NCBI RefSeq assembly: GCF_910592395.1
Contig: NC_088315.1
Span: 3,724,501-3,784,500 of the forward strand
Origin: Lineus longissimus
Lineage: Eukaryota > Nemertea > Pilidiophora > Heteronemertea > Lineidae
Length of the DNA: 60,000 nt
Direction of reading: 5' to 3'
Shown: positions 46,133-60,000 of the stretch, one piece after another
How the letters are laid out: every line of letters starts with the position of its first letter
Position numbering within the stretch: position 1 is the first letter of the stretch
Position numbers and translations under genes: made by a program
The notes under the pieces: model-generated
Seen by the model: only the letters and a program-made list of their open reading frames with translations
The model's database searches: none
Told to the model about the DNA's origin: nothing

Positions 46133-49100
46133 CTGGAAAGATAAGACCTATATTTATAAATATGAGAACTTTCACATAAAGTTTGGGGTTTTCAAGAGCA
46201 GATGAGTTGCAGATGCAACAAATTTTGTAAGTTACTTAAGGGATGTACACCTATGAGTACACGCCGCCTCAATCTGTACTTCTTGAAACAGAGCCATCAC
46301 GGATTATTGTATATTCATTCCAGAAATGCTGTTGATGAACCCAATATGACTACTGATTAATTAATAAACTCCTTAATAGCAAATAAGACCACTAATTGAT
46401 CTCATTAAGGTGAATCCCATTGCGCCTATGATGATTGCTCTATAGGTAATCAGGGATAGGGTGTAGAGGTAGGGTAGGGTGAGCCAGCATCTGCATGCAC
46501 AAGACACATCGGTCGAGCTACCCGGCATAGATACTTGGATTTACTTCAATGGGCATGTGGCAGAGTTAACTCTTAAACGCATTTAGGCAAAGCCTGTTTG
46601 CCAGGGTTATACGAAACACTGTTGAGTAAAAAACAGGTGCGGAAAACAGGCCTACAGTAATACTTTATCATCATTTAGTGATCAATACTGGATTACTAAC
46701 AACGGGCCTACAACAATTGTGTACTCTGCAAGTGTGATCGACTTATGGAGCACTGGTGCTGCTGTCTATTAGAAAGTGTTTAAACTAAGATTAAGTTACT
46801 TCCAAATGGGAAACTACTTTGAAACTTCTTTGATCTGTCAAACAATAAATGGTGAGCTTCGAGTAGGCTCTTGTCCGAATACTAGAAGGGAGGTACTTAA
46901 GTCAAGGTGGAAGGTTGGAAATCAACACTTCGGCCGATCGCCTTCATTGGTATCATTGCGAAATTCTAACTGGCGACATATGGCAACAGGCTATTTTAGA
47001 GAATCCGCCCATCTCTGATGATGAAGAAAAGCCAAGCTGACTGTTCATAGGTTGGAACAAGCTGCTGCCAGGGAGTGACTCCACCCACTCGGACCCAGTC
47101 ATGATGACGACTGAAAGTCCAGTGGAGTTTGCTTTATCCTTGGTTCAATCTGCAACCAGATGGAACCATTCAAACAACAGGAAATAGAGAAAAGTCAACG
47201 GGGTTTGTGCAGAGTTCGGTTTACCTTCCATTTTGAAATTCTTACTGGTAATCCTGCGGGTTAAGGCTAAAGTTTAGTAAACTATGCCTTCAAAGGGTTA
47301 AAGCTCTGGAGCCACCCAAGGCTTGACCCAACGCAAGCCAAAGATATAATCAAATTGAAAATTTCCTGGCAGACGCAACTCAATCATCGGGCTCCAGGCA
47401 TGAAGGAGTGATACGGCACAGACTGACATGACCAAGCGGTGAGTCACTGGAGGCTGAGCAGACGTTCTTGAATAACCCACAATCTTTGTGGTAGAATATC
47501 AGAATGACCCGAACAGGAGCCATGGCCAGGGAGAGCTGTTGCCAGCTCTAAAATGCCAATGGACACTCGCTTAAAGATTGATTGACCAAGCATAGTTTGG
47601 GAACTATACAAAGGCCTGCTGTAGGAGGATGATGAGCCAGCGCCCTGCTCTCCCCCACTGCTTCAAAACCAGGAACCAACTGACATCATGAAGGCTGTCC
47701 AAGGAAGAAACCGTTGCAGTCGCGAGAGATCAAGCAATCATGAAAGCCTTCACTGGAACCAAATATCAACGAAACTATACCTTGATTTTTGATATCCCTG
47801 GCAAGGTGACCAAAATAAAACGCCTCTCCGAAATCTTTGACACTGCAGTGTTGCCCGTCCATGTATCAAGACACAACTACAATCACATACACATACCCAA
47901 ATACATATACATCTCATTCATAAAACATAAGACAACCGTGACCATTGGCCATAAATAAATAATTCATGAGGAATTTATTAGCGGAACTTTTGTAATCGTC
48001 GATCGTAAACGGTCCGGGGAGCCGGGTCAAAAACATGCAATGAATGCGTAAATTAGTGTACATGTATAATACTCTCAATGAAGGGTGTGAGTTGTAGCGT
48101 ATGAGTATCGGATCGAAAACCAGGAAGTCATAAGTGCAAACATGGAGCAAAGGTTTTAAGATGATAAGGAAGTCCAGTACTCTAAAAGCACTGGCCTGGA
48201 TTCTTTGTGTTCATTTTTCAAGCATTGGTTGCATGCCAGTCTGGTAGGGCACAAATTGGAGCGATAGGTCCAGACTTCGTCTTCGACCAAGAATGAGTCA
48301 ATTGCCAGCAGTTCCGACTTGGATGGTGTCTTTTATATACCCAGTATGATTCAATCGCAAGGAATCTTAATTTACATTTCATTCTATAATGATACAGAAA
48401 TGCAACAAAAGCAACTCGACCAAGATCTCAAACAATGTGTCCACGTCAAAACCCAAAGGGAAGAAGTTGTACATCCCCTTTAACAAAATGTGTCTAGTCA
48501 GCATTATTTCAAGCAGCCAACATCAACAGATCTGAGATCACTCAATGATGACTCATCACCATGACTACAGGTCCCCGTGTAATTTTTCCTAGAACCCCCA
48601 CCGGTACAAACATAGACCGCCACTTGGCTGCCGTCACTGTGATGATCATTGTACATCAATACGCGTCACACAGCTGAGCTCGATAAGACAAACAATACAC
48701 TACGGTTCTGCCATCTATTGGAATTTCATCAGACTGCAGGCTGTTGACGCATCAGACTTTAATCAAGCTGTCAATTAGTTTCATCTGTGACTGGTAGCAA
48801 ATTTAATAGTGGTCCCCACTTAACATTTGGCACTTTTTCCTGTTCATTGATGGTAATTCTTTCTCTCTCGACAGACGACAGAGAAGCGCCAGTTTCTGAA
48901 TACTGTAAACAAGGAAATATTCACGGCAATAGTAGGCTATTTCACCACTTATTTACTACAGGCTGGGTTACATTTGAATGTAAATAGCTTGTTCTTCAGT
49001 GATAAAGGAAATGGCCCATAAATTCCAATGTACTTTGAACTCTTTCAACCCAGATTTGGCGACCATCCTATGATCACCCATGGCAACAGCTTGCTCAGAG

Positions 49101-52100
49101 TCAATGCATCAGGGTAAATGACAGTAGCTATTACTAGAGGTGCACCATCATTATTCATGTAACCACATACGAAGCAGTCTCCAAGCGATGAATCACTTAA
49201 TAAGATGTCCGGTCTGCTCACACACTATACGAGGAAATGGTTGTCTCATCAAAGCAAAGGTTGTCCGGGACAAGTCTAGCAGATAGATCGAACCACCACC
49301 ACTGATTTAGCTGCCTGATGTATAGCGTCCTCCATCAATAATTATCTTAACCACAGGAGCTCCCACATTTCTTTCAACATGACCCATTCTAACGCACAGT
49401 CAATAAAACGTTGTTCACACTGCCCCTGTCGACTGCATCCCATGTTTGACAAATTGACACAGACAGCAACATCAACCAGCATAAAATCATTCATAAATAT
49501 CTCCACGGCAATCTATTAAAAGGTACATTGATTAATATATTAGCCGGAAGGTTTTCTAATATCCGATTCAGCCTCGTTATTAGCTTTGATCATGTATCAT
49601 GGCTTATTTTGTGTAAAACAACCATAGAGTGGAAATGAGATAACAAGAACTTAAGTTTATCTGAAACCTAACCGTATTTCCAAAGTGGCCATAGGGGGAA
49701 GCAATCATGAATTTTCTAACAATGCTAGTAAATGCCAAATGCCAGATTTATACACATGATGGAATGGTTGTAACGAAGTAGACCTGTACATTTTGAACCA
49801 GGCACAACTTCTTGGGTCGGGGGAGTAGGCCTTAGGTTTTAAGATGTTGGCTCAACTTTTTGGAAATAACTTAAGCCTTTTCCAAAATATCACACTATTC
49901 CTAAGAGGGAGGCCGCTATGATAACCAAGCTGTAAGTCCAACCTCACAATCACCATGTATTATGCAAAATTATCAAACAGAATCAATTATTCACCAAATT
50001 TGACAGGACTCTCAACATTGTGACCGATTACTGACGAGCCTTTGTTGTAGACTTGGTGTATTTGGTATTGATTTCATTTTCAGATGTGATGGAGAAAGTC
50101 ACATCGAGGAAGAGGCTGGCAAATAACAGCGCCTGAACATGGATCCGAAGTTGGATTTCCACTGGACCTGTTCCTCATGTGAAAGAGGTGGTGACTGGTG
50201 AAAATGCTGGTGTATTCTGGGGCCATTGAGACAGTAAATTCACCGTAGCACATATCATTTCAGGCCGCTCTCTCTCGGCAATCTACTCGGCAGGTTGGGG
50301 GGCCTCACTTGAACAAACATGATTCTTGGCAAGTTGGTAAACTGACTTTCTAGGTTGAACACTAGAGTCCTCTTGCAGCCTGTTTAAACATGTTCGGTCA
50401 GAATGGAAAGTAATGAATGAATAGCTAATAGCTCCACTGAAACAATTACAGTAATAGCAGAGATAATGGCCAAAATATGCGCAAACAACTAATACGGCAG
50501 CCAAAATAATTGATAACTTTTTATCATGCGTCACATTTTCGTTTCTTTCATTGTTTGGAACAAGTGATGCAAGAATTTCCTCATGCACAGAAGTTCAGTT
50601 ACACCACTCTCTGCGTGAACCAATTAACATTTTACTTTTTCTTCGACATGTATTTCTTCTTTTACGTCTTCAGCAAGGAAATTGGCAATTGGTCCACGAA
50701 CATGGGAACTAACACATGATCATCACCAGACCTTGTATCAGACTTTTCTTTGCTCACTTGAAATTCATGGTATATGTATTTCCAAGATGAATGTATGGCT
50801 GGAGCACTGTATAAAACCAAAATTTCTGAAATTTCTCTCGATGCAACTACATGTAGATAGGTATCCACATGCGAGTCACAATTTTCTGACTGAACCCATG
50901 ACTACAATAATGCAATCACGAGTGTTACTTCAGTACTGTCTGGAGAATATCAAAATCCATTTTGATAATCTGTTGCATCAAAAACATCCTTTAAATCATA
51001 ATTCTAATCGGGTTTCCGCAACGCTCTGTGATTCTAAGATAGGGCTGGCCCTGGCCAATGAATCTATAAATCAAGAATGCATCAAAGGGACGAATTATTC
51101 CTTAAATGACAAATCTGGATTTTTCATGTTGTTTGCTGTTGTTCATCTCCTTTCCCATTCAAGGCATGTGGACATGATATAGCCTTGTGTCACCCTCTGC
51201 CCCCCTCTGCCCCCCTCCCCTCGAATTTGGGTTGGACATCAGGATTTTCATCTGCGACCAATGTCATTCTGGGCATCAACCAGAACACATGGCCGACCCG
51301 TGACGCTTTGTTTACCTTCCAGGTATTCCAAGAAAAAAACGTTTAAAAAAGTTTTCAAGATACTCGAAGAGTGGGACCACAGCAGAACACAAGTTAGCCA
51401 TGCCCATGAGTCATCCATACACACAGCTCATAGGACGGCCTCTGGTTCATTGTTGTCTGGGGTGGATTGACAACAGGATTGATCGACTGACAGGCTACAC
51501 CTCAGTAAAGGGACATTTGGAGGCAGATTTCATGTGATGGGTTAGTGTGTGTATGTAAATGCTATTGTATGATGAGGTAGAAAGCAACTGTTGTCAACTC
51601 AGATTGTCCTCATCAGGTCAACGATAGGAGGATGGATACAACTCTGTATCAAACAGAGACACTGCGGTAAAGAACCAATATCTCAGAAGTGACTGATGAC
51701 AATCTGAGCAGCATGACAGTGATAAAAGTTTGTAAAACCCACAACACTAAGAATAGGAATTCCATCCATCTGTGCTCCAATAAACCATTGCACCAAACTA
51801 CGGCAAACACAATAATTGGTTTACTAAAAATAGATTTACTGCATGTCGTGTCATCATACTTTTCACTCAATTTACGGAGAAAAATCTTCCTCTCACATGC
51901 AGCACTAAGATGTTTACGCAGAGATTAATGATGCTTCTCGGCAACAAGGTTTTACCATGATCAAAGGGTGAAGAAGGAATGTTTTGCAAGGCACTTAGAC
52001 CTTCTTTTACATCATCCCAGAAAATCCTGAACAAAATTTCATTTGGTGTTGGGAAGATATTGCATTCTTAGATGATGAGATATGGTTCATTTCCATCAAT

Positions 52101-55100
52101 CCAATATGAGCTAATCGCCTCCACAACGAACAAAGTACATACATAGGGCGAAGGGTTGTACACACATACAAATTTTTGGGCCACACTTTGTAATTATGAA
52201 GAGACATGTACATTGTATAGCCACAATACCACCTCCATGAATGTAAGACCATGTAAAGACGAGCCACCCCACAAAACAGATTCGTTTTACATGACAAATG
52301 CTATACACACACGCAGTATGAATAAAATCCATACAGACTCCGTATCAGCAAGGATACATTGACGTTTTGAAACACACTGAAAATATTGATCGAACATACA
52401 TGTACCTCACGGTTGTTGACTAGTAACAATATTTTGTCCTATCCTTGAATTATATGTCCAGACTGATCCTAACGTCGGTTTATTCCAGTTTCGGCAACTG
52501 ACGATGCAGGAGATGATGATGTTACTCATCTATCTAAGGTCAAGGTCATCGGTTGACAGGAGAGACGCTGGGTGGAACACGAATGAAGCCAGGGGATGGG
52601 GATGAGGTAGCATGCAAATGATTCGACGATTTTGCATTCATCCAATGATAAATTTTGAACCTAATCACTCAGTGGTGACGGAAGATTCATGATCAGGAGA
52701 CAGTTGTGCAGAGACAATTCGGGTACACAGCCTAGAAGCGGGGGCTGCCTTGGGGGACTGAGGGTTCTAGAATTTAATACTGGTTGAAAATGAACAGGGG
52801 CACAATGTGGGAGAGGGGGTCTTATTCAAGTTTAACCAGCAGAAATAGGTTGTTTCTCCGTCAAACTGAACTCACCGACAGACATCCACAACAGAAAGTC
52901 AAGCAAAGAAGAATCACCAACTGTGGAAGGAAATAAATTGGGGTCACTTCTTGTTTCCTACCCAGAAAGACGGAAGCACTCAATGTCATGAATGTCCTAC
53001 ACTTGATTCATCACCTGTTTAACAGACACAACATCATGAATTCATGACATATATGATGCTGATTCAGAGGCAAGCATGGTATTTGGGATGGTTTTTAAGG
53101 CTAGGCTCCGTGATACTATGTCATGCATTTATGAGTCTGTTGCACAACATAGCTTTTCTCTTAGGGCTGATGCGTTTTTGCATAGGCAATAATAACGACC
53201 CCCCCTCCATAGATAGGCTTAGAATATGACCTGAGTAAGTTGTGTGTGCTTCCCACAATAATATTTGGATGTATTTCCAATTAATGAACCAAACATGTCA
53301 ATATTTACAGCCAGGGGGTCATGACATAGGCATGTGACATGACCATAAAATTAGTAAATCCAAACATCCTGGTCCATGGAGATGGATTGCAAATGGCAAA
53401 GAGGAAACTGGATAACTTGTCAAAAACTGACTGCATTCATCTACAAAACAGTGGTGGATTTGGGGGGGGGGGGTGCATGGTAAGACTTGCCATGCAGTGG
53501 TGCCTTCCACAACGTGTTGATGAGTCACCAAAGATCCATCACCAATATTATCGCAGTGCAAATAAAACATTTCTAAACGATCACTCACGATCAATATCAT
53601 TCTCGATTACCAAGTACACACTGTACCGACTTCAACAGATCTATAGTGCCAGATCCGGCCCATCAAAGATAGCCTATCAAGGCCTTTAAAGGGGGTGTCT
53701 GTTCACATCACATTTACTTGTGGTCAGCAATATCTATTCTCTTTTTCTGACACCAGGTGTTGCCAACCGTCAGTCATAATGGACAGAAACATTACCTGAA
53801 GGAATCTTGAAGGTATGTTTAATTGAAATTTAATTGGGCACACGCCAAGAAATCTTGGAGTAGACAATCTTTTAAATGGTTTTACCTGAGAAAAGCCAGC
53901 AGTTACGAATCCTGGATTTGATGATGCAAACTCGAGCTCCAATGGAATTCAATTACTTCGTTTGATTCCACATGAGGCAAGATGATTTTCATATGTCTAG
54001 ACCAGAGAAGGTTAGATTGGTCTTTCACTCGGTCTAAAGAAAGGGGTGCCAGACTTGACCCATCGATGTGCAATATTGGGGAGCCTTAAAGGTACCTTGC
54101 CCAGTATCTGCTACAGAGACATTCAAACATCAAAACCCAAAGCCATGCACCCACTCAAATTGCTTGAGAGTACAGTTCTCTACCACACGATGTCAATATT
54201 CGTATCATCCAAGGGTTTCGCACATTTGCACTTTTTTAATGGAAATATGATACATACAGATATCTGTGTGGGCGTGAATCCAATATCATGTAAGATAAAA
54301 AGATCCTCCTATGATGTTTTTGACACCATCTAGAGATGTCTCATTGGTGACATTTATCATAATCTAATATTATCTCCTAATATTATCTATAAATATTGAC
54401 CGGGTTTCTGTGGGATGACAAGATCACAAGAGAGCATAAGGCCATAGCGTACATGAGCAGGCGAGATCTACAGCAATTCTTCACCCTTTGCTCTTGTGAG
54501 GGAACGTTCCTGAAAGTGTTAACTTGAGCAATTTGAAGTCACCGAGCATATAGCGTATAGAAGGGTACCCTATTGCTAACAGTACCTCCTGGTATCAGTA
54601 GAGCTGCAATCTAATTAGCGGGAGTGGTAGCAATATTTACATGATGGCTACCTCTAGACTAGGCTTCACAGTTGCAAGCCTTCCGTCTCGTCTATTGAAT
54701 TCCACTTGTGATTCCATTATCATCGGTGTGGTACCCGACACACCAACACATCACTTGCGACAATGGGCAAGTAACTTAACTCTGATTGCCTCGTCCTTAA
54801 AAATAGGAAGCAAAAACAAGATTTTTTTGTAGGCAATGACGATGCAACAGCAAGCAAAATACGTCCTCCAAGTGGACAGTAGCATGTATAAATGGACTCC
54901 TATCATTCAAGGCGGAGGAGTCATTCGGCCAATTGGCACCCAACAGAGGTGGCACACAACAACGGCAAGCTATCTCCTTTATAGAAAGGGCACTGCAGTT
55001 TGTAGTAAAACTGCTCTTAGAACGAGCGAAGGTAAAGAGTTTTTTAAAAAGAGACGAGCCATCAGTCAGAAATCACTCTTCAAGGTTGCAACACGTACTC

Positions 55101-58100
55101 CACACCTGATAGGCCTGATGATGAAGTAGGCCATAAGAGAGATGTAAGCTATTTGCACCTTTAAAAGTACCAAGGTAGCTAGTCCTCACTGCTTTCTTCC
55201 AGTCAGTAGCAGGGCCTATTTTGAGCGACTTTTGTCAAGCTATTTTGTCAAGGTCTGTGAATCAAGAAGGCAAACAATTTGTGGATTTTACTTTTGCCAC
55301 ATGTTGTACATGACCCATCCTAGCATTAGCACTGGACAGCGACACCATGAAACCAATCCATGCATCAATAATGCAAGGTCAATCAAGCAACCGTTATCTC
55401 CCGTACTGACTATATACCCAACTGTGATGTCATAGCTGACAATTGACATGTAATCATTAATTTGTCATTATTCTTAATTAGTGCATATTGTGTACATGTG
55501 TCTCTGATGGTACCAGTGTGTCCTCATCTGAGGGTGATAAATTATGCAGCGTATTGACTCTTTGGGATGATGACAGATGTGTCTACTAGGGATTGGGAGG
55601 TTGGCCACATGGTCCTGCAAAAAGGTGTCATTGACAGATAACTTGTGGCCTTGGGCAAGCCGCGAAGCCCTTTACTGAATTTATAGCACTCATGGAGTTC
55701 ACCTGACTGGTGGCGGTAGTGCAGCTTGGCCTGATTTATAACATTTATGATTCAGATGTCACCAACAAAGCCAAGAATGGTATACACACAACATATCTTC
55801 ATCATTGTCAACAAACCCCAAGCTTCTAATCAAGCATTCTACCCTATGCTTCATCATCCGCAACAGATGTATATCCAAGAAGCGATCGATGATTCTCCAT
55901 GGTGATACGGTTGTCTTTGAAGTCGTAGATTGTCAGTTTATATCCTGCCTGACGGTACCAGCTGGGGAGGATGAGTAGGCCCTATTGATGTGATGAATGC
56001 GTAGTAATCTCTCTGAATCAGGTTTGTGGACAATGGCATTACAATTGATTTTGTGATTGTTTTTTTATCTTCATCTCAAGGTCTCCACATTACTCCACCC
56101 TTGAACACCACTGGTATCATACAAGTACAGTCTGGTTCTATAGCTGAGAGGAGATGACTAGGTCGTATTGACAAGATGAATGTGGAGTAATCATTCTGAA
56201 TCAGGTCTCTTCACAACATGCACAATGCAGCTGACTCCTAAATTAAAGGATTTCAGGTCTTCCCAAGGATCTGCCCATCCATTAAAGTTACAACATCAAA
56301 GATTTCATACCGATCAACAAGGCATCATCATTTCATAAACAATGCTGTATACCAATACAAGTTAAATCATTTCCTTAACCAATTGAAATAGAAATCTATG
56401 AACTTCAAACACTTGACAACAAGTATCCTTCATGCGCTCTTGAACATACTCCAGACAAACTAAGTACCAGTCAGTTCGTGCAATATATCAATGGATTTGC
56501 TTCAAACCAGGAGTGCATCACCTGTTCAAACCGATAACTCTTGCAAGCCACTTCTTTCAAGGCAATGCAGTATAGCTGGAGGATTCCAACCAAAACTAAA
56601 ATGAAGTCAAAATATGTTACAGCACCCAATCAAAGAGGGGTGAGAACACGAGGTTTTAACTTCGGAAACAGATTATTAGGACATTTTAAGATACAGGAAT
56701 AAGATCTTACCTCAAGTCAAATAAGTCAAGATAGTATTTAAAATTCTGGAATCCTGTGGTCCCTAGTCTAAGTTATAGCTCCTCAGTATCCTACTGGTCC
56801 TGGAAAGATAAAGATACGCACAAATTATGATGTGACTATGCCAGGAGTCGAAGTCAAAACTATTTCCTCAGTTTACAGAAAAAGGATCAGGCACTTGTAA
56901 TCAATCACTTTTTCATGTTTCTGAAACTTTTCGGAAATGATTCTGCAAGTGTCACCTATATATATATCTATAGCTGGTCATATGTCAGGAGCTCAGAGTC
57001 AGATACTTAAACTGATCAGCATGATACAATTAGTTTCATAAGATTTCCTGTTTCGGCATGATTTCCTCTGATATTATGGGATATCCGTTCTACATCAGAC
57101 AATTTGTGACCTCTTGACATGATTCAATTAAAGTGAAGTTTATATTTTGCGAATTGTCTCAGTGGCGTGGTAAATACAATAACATGAATCTAACTAGATG
57201 AATAAAGGCATAAATATTTTCATAATTTTGAGAAAAATAACAAAAATTCCATTAATTGATCTACAGCAATTTGGCTGTAATTGGGCAAAATTTCTTAACC
57301 CTGCTTTTCATTTTGGTTAGATCCACCTACTAGTATGCCGAGGCCTAAACATTACGTTGAGGCCTAGTGAATGATAAGTAAAACCACAGATATCACAGTG
57401 TTATGTAATCTACTCTTAGACATCATATGCGTTGATCCTGCATGAGATATCTGGACCTTGTGACCTATACAAATTACAAATGGCACTCACTTTCTCATAT
57501 CTTATCCAAAACAATGGAAAGTGCACACAAATATTGCATAACAGTTAAGACATCGTCTGACCTACAAGACTTCCTTGATCATGACTGAAACATTCAGACT
57601 AAACTTTGTTGGGTGCCTTTAATTGGCCAAGTATAACTCTTCTGCCAGAGAGAGGTCACCCCTGGCTGGAGTCCATGCGACACACTACCTGTCCTTTTGC
57701 TTGGTCAGGGAGAAACCCCCCTACATTATAACCCCCTGTAACAGACTATATTTTTTAAATGGAACGGCAATAATATTTACCTAGGAGATAACAGTGCTTG
57801 AAAAGATCGCCTGGTGAAAGTGTGATCATTGGTCTAAATGATGAGATAAACGAAACTCAAAAGTTCATAATGGGCCATTAGCTGATTAAGTATTGACCTA
57901 ACAGATGGATTAATGATTTGCAGAGTAGAGGTCACAGTGTCAGAATACATTAGATGACACTTTCTTATTTGGTAAAATAGCCTTGGTTAAATAAGTAAAT
58001 GCAAAAAACGTTCACACATAATGCATGGACAATGACATGTTTTAATAATGACATTTTTGGCAGCACCCTTGTGACCAAGTGCAGGCGGAGGACAGGATCC

Positions 58101-60000
58101 TATGACTTACATTCCCTTGGCCTTACCACAATATGCAAAGAAAAACTTGGTGTGTATATTTGAACGTCCAGAGCACTAAATGACCAAACAATCATATCAA
58201 ATCAGCCACAAGAACAATTTGTTATGACTGTGCATTGATTTTTCTTGATACCCCAGCTAATGTGCCGTCCTGTCCCGTGTCACGGCGTGTTATGTTCTTG
58301 TTTTTCATGTGAACTCAAACCTCAATATCTGCTTGTAATGAACTAGAGTTCGATCAATGTCCTTGTGCTGATAAGCGATCGATATATTGACTGATTACGG
58401 GATGGAAATCAAATAAATTGGTCAAGGGTATATGTACATGTTTCGAAAGCCTTTTTCCATACTAATATACTGTCTAGAAGAAGGCTCATATTTCTAATTC
58501 AGACCTAAACTTCCAAAACTAGACTACTGAATGAGCATCGTCCAAAGGGAGTAACATCCTAACTCTCTTGGTTTTATACTCCCTTTAAGAGATGTATAAA
58601 CCTTGGTGGTCAAACTGGGGCAAGGGGAGTTACACAGCCTGAAGTTTCTGTGCCAAAAGAGAAGGCAGTGCAGTAAAATCAAACTTTTTTAAGAAAGAAA
58701 TCAGGGCATCATCACATACCAGCTTATAGCAACTTCAGAGCAAGGCCTGCTGGACAGGATGATTGACATAGAAAAGGACTTGCCAGAAGGGTTGATATCA
58801 AAAGCAACAACGCATGAAAAATCGATGCACAACCATTGATTAAACACTTAAGAATCTCAACAGACAAGAAAATATATTTCACAGAACTCATCATAACTAC
58901 ATATACCTCGAGGCGACATTGGTCAGCTGATCTGATATTGTGAGAATAAGCAAGGTCTGAGTAAACTGAGCTTTGAAATGAAAATAATGTACTCATATTT
59001 GACAATTGTATAAACAGGCAAATGACAGGCATCATACCCATACCCCAGGCACTCTAGTTTTCATTTTCAAAGGTTTCAAGCGCAGTATGGAACAAATATA
59101 ATTCTAGGCGTTCGCTTCCAAATGAGTACTTGCTAGGCCCTATAAGCTAGGCCTTCGCAAATTCATATGATAACCAGTGGGAGGTCTTCCAGTACACCAA
59201 TTTCTTTTCTTATCATGTGAAGCAAGAAAACTGGTTGTCAAAACATGAATTTAGGATGCATTTGTGAAGTAGGCCTACTATATATCATATTCTAGCAGAG
59301 AAGACATAAGTGAATTTAAAAAAAACTCCTAAATAGAGTATTTTTCACATTTTCTTATCAGTTACTGGTCTTTGTTCTGTGGCATGTTTGGTGGTCTTCA
59401 AAAAAGAAGAATAAACTGAAACCAAACTCCGTGATAGGTATTCTGCTCAACCTGGAGATCATCTTTACATTAGACTTCTCCAAAAAGCTCAAACAGGTCA
59501 CAACTAACATTCTTGAACCAAAGTTGACCTTAAAGCATGTAATTCATGGAAGAGATCGTTCTTGTGACAGAACAAGTACTTTACTAGTACAACAGAGGTT
59601 ATTTTCTGGGCACATGGCCACATACAACTCAAATTTCAGAATAACATTTTTGGACAAAAAACTAAATTAAACAACTTGAGAATTTCGTCTTTAAACGGCC
59701 TTAAAAATTGAGCAAATGGTACAGCTGACTACAATATACAACAAAAGAATGTGTATGATCTGCGATTATCAAAATAAAGACCAGGTTCATGTCTTGTCCC
59801 AGCAGGAGAATGTTGTCCAGTTATTCAGCAGACAGCTCGACCACAGGAATTCTTTGGGCATTGTCCAAGTACTTCTGCTATACACAGTCGATGAATAGAC
59901 AGAGCAAACATGCGATTAGAATTTCTAAATAAGGAAATTCTGATCTATTAAGACGGAGTGTGTAGGAGGAACTAACACGGACCATCACATATTTGGGTGA
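46133..60000. other. 5' flank / first-intron region with no supported coding exon
   Basis: The gene must have a noncoding exon and promoter in or beyond this stretch, because the start exon opens at an acceptor. I could not place them. ORFs here (for example 50682-51182 plus, 50283-50588 minus, 54836-55129 plus, 58724-59041 minus) lack family resemblance or coherent splice context. A G run is at about 53461-53471. Confidence 0.5.
55960..56215. repeat. Diverged 183-bp-spaced duplication
   Basis: Two stretches of about 65 bp, at about 55970-56035 and about 56150-56215, share gatgaatg, gtagtaatc or gagtaatc, and tctgaatcaggt in the same order with offset 183. No coding role seen. Confidence 0.55.

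Noticed and set aside
50682-51182. 166-codon plus ORF
   Set aside because: No ATG in a good context, random-looking composition, no recognisable family.

Overview
This window looks like nuclear DNA from an animal, probably a marine invertebrate. It is about 40% GC, with short exons bounded by GT-AG sites, multi-kilobase introns and scattered small repeats; there are no operons or bacterial signals. The species cannot be fixed from the sequence.

One minus-strand gene dominates, running from a start codon at 46117 down to at least about 10.2 kb and possibly 8.2 kb. I rebuilt it by hand from open frames, splice sites and codon phase. In transcript order, the well-supported coding exons are 46117-45956 (start), 41456-40311, 35635-35501, 33025-32957, a giant 6.15-kb exon 32248-26096, 24758-24692, 24552-24431, 21989-21834, 20741-20676, 15956-15832, 13903-13830 and 10287-10237. 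Further phase-compatible candidates lie at 42797-42735, 42200-42133, 40212-40090, 39782-39669, 34212-34081, 23746-23723, 17350-17318, 16960-16919, 9925-9740 and 8384-8200. The core exons encode roughly 2,780 residues.

The protein has three parts. The N-terminus carries amphiphysin-like clathrin/AP2-type motifs (LLDF, FDPF, NPF, DPF) and a heptapeptide repeat. The middle is a huge, low-complexity, mostly acidic scaffold with several internal repeats. The C-terminus has a single complete LIM zinc-binding domain, split over two exons, most like the EPLIN/LIMA1-LIMD2-XIRP2 class. A cytoskeletal or membrane-trafficking scaffold is the natural inference, but no function is proven.

The flanks (1-8.2 kb and 46.1-60 kb) hold no gene I can support. 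They contain short tandem repeats and low-complexity tracts. The 5' flank must contain at least one noncoding first exon and the promoter, because the start-codon exon begins at a splice acceptor. Introns carry two terminal-inverted-repeat elements, two tRNA-like SINE fragments, a 57-bp tandem array and a decayed second copy of the first LIM exon.
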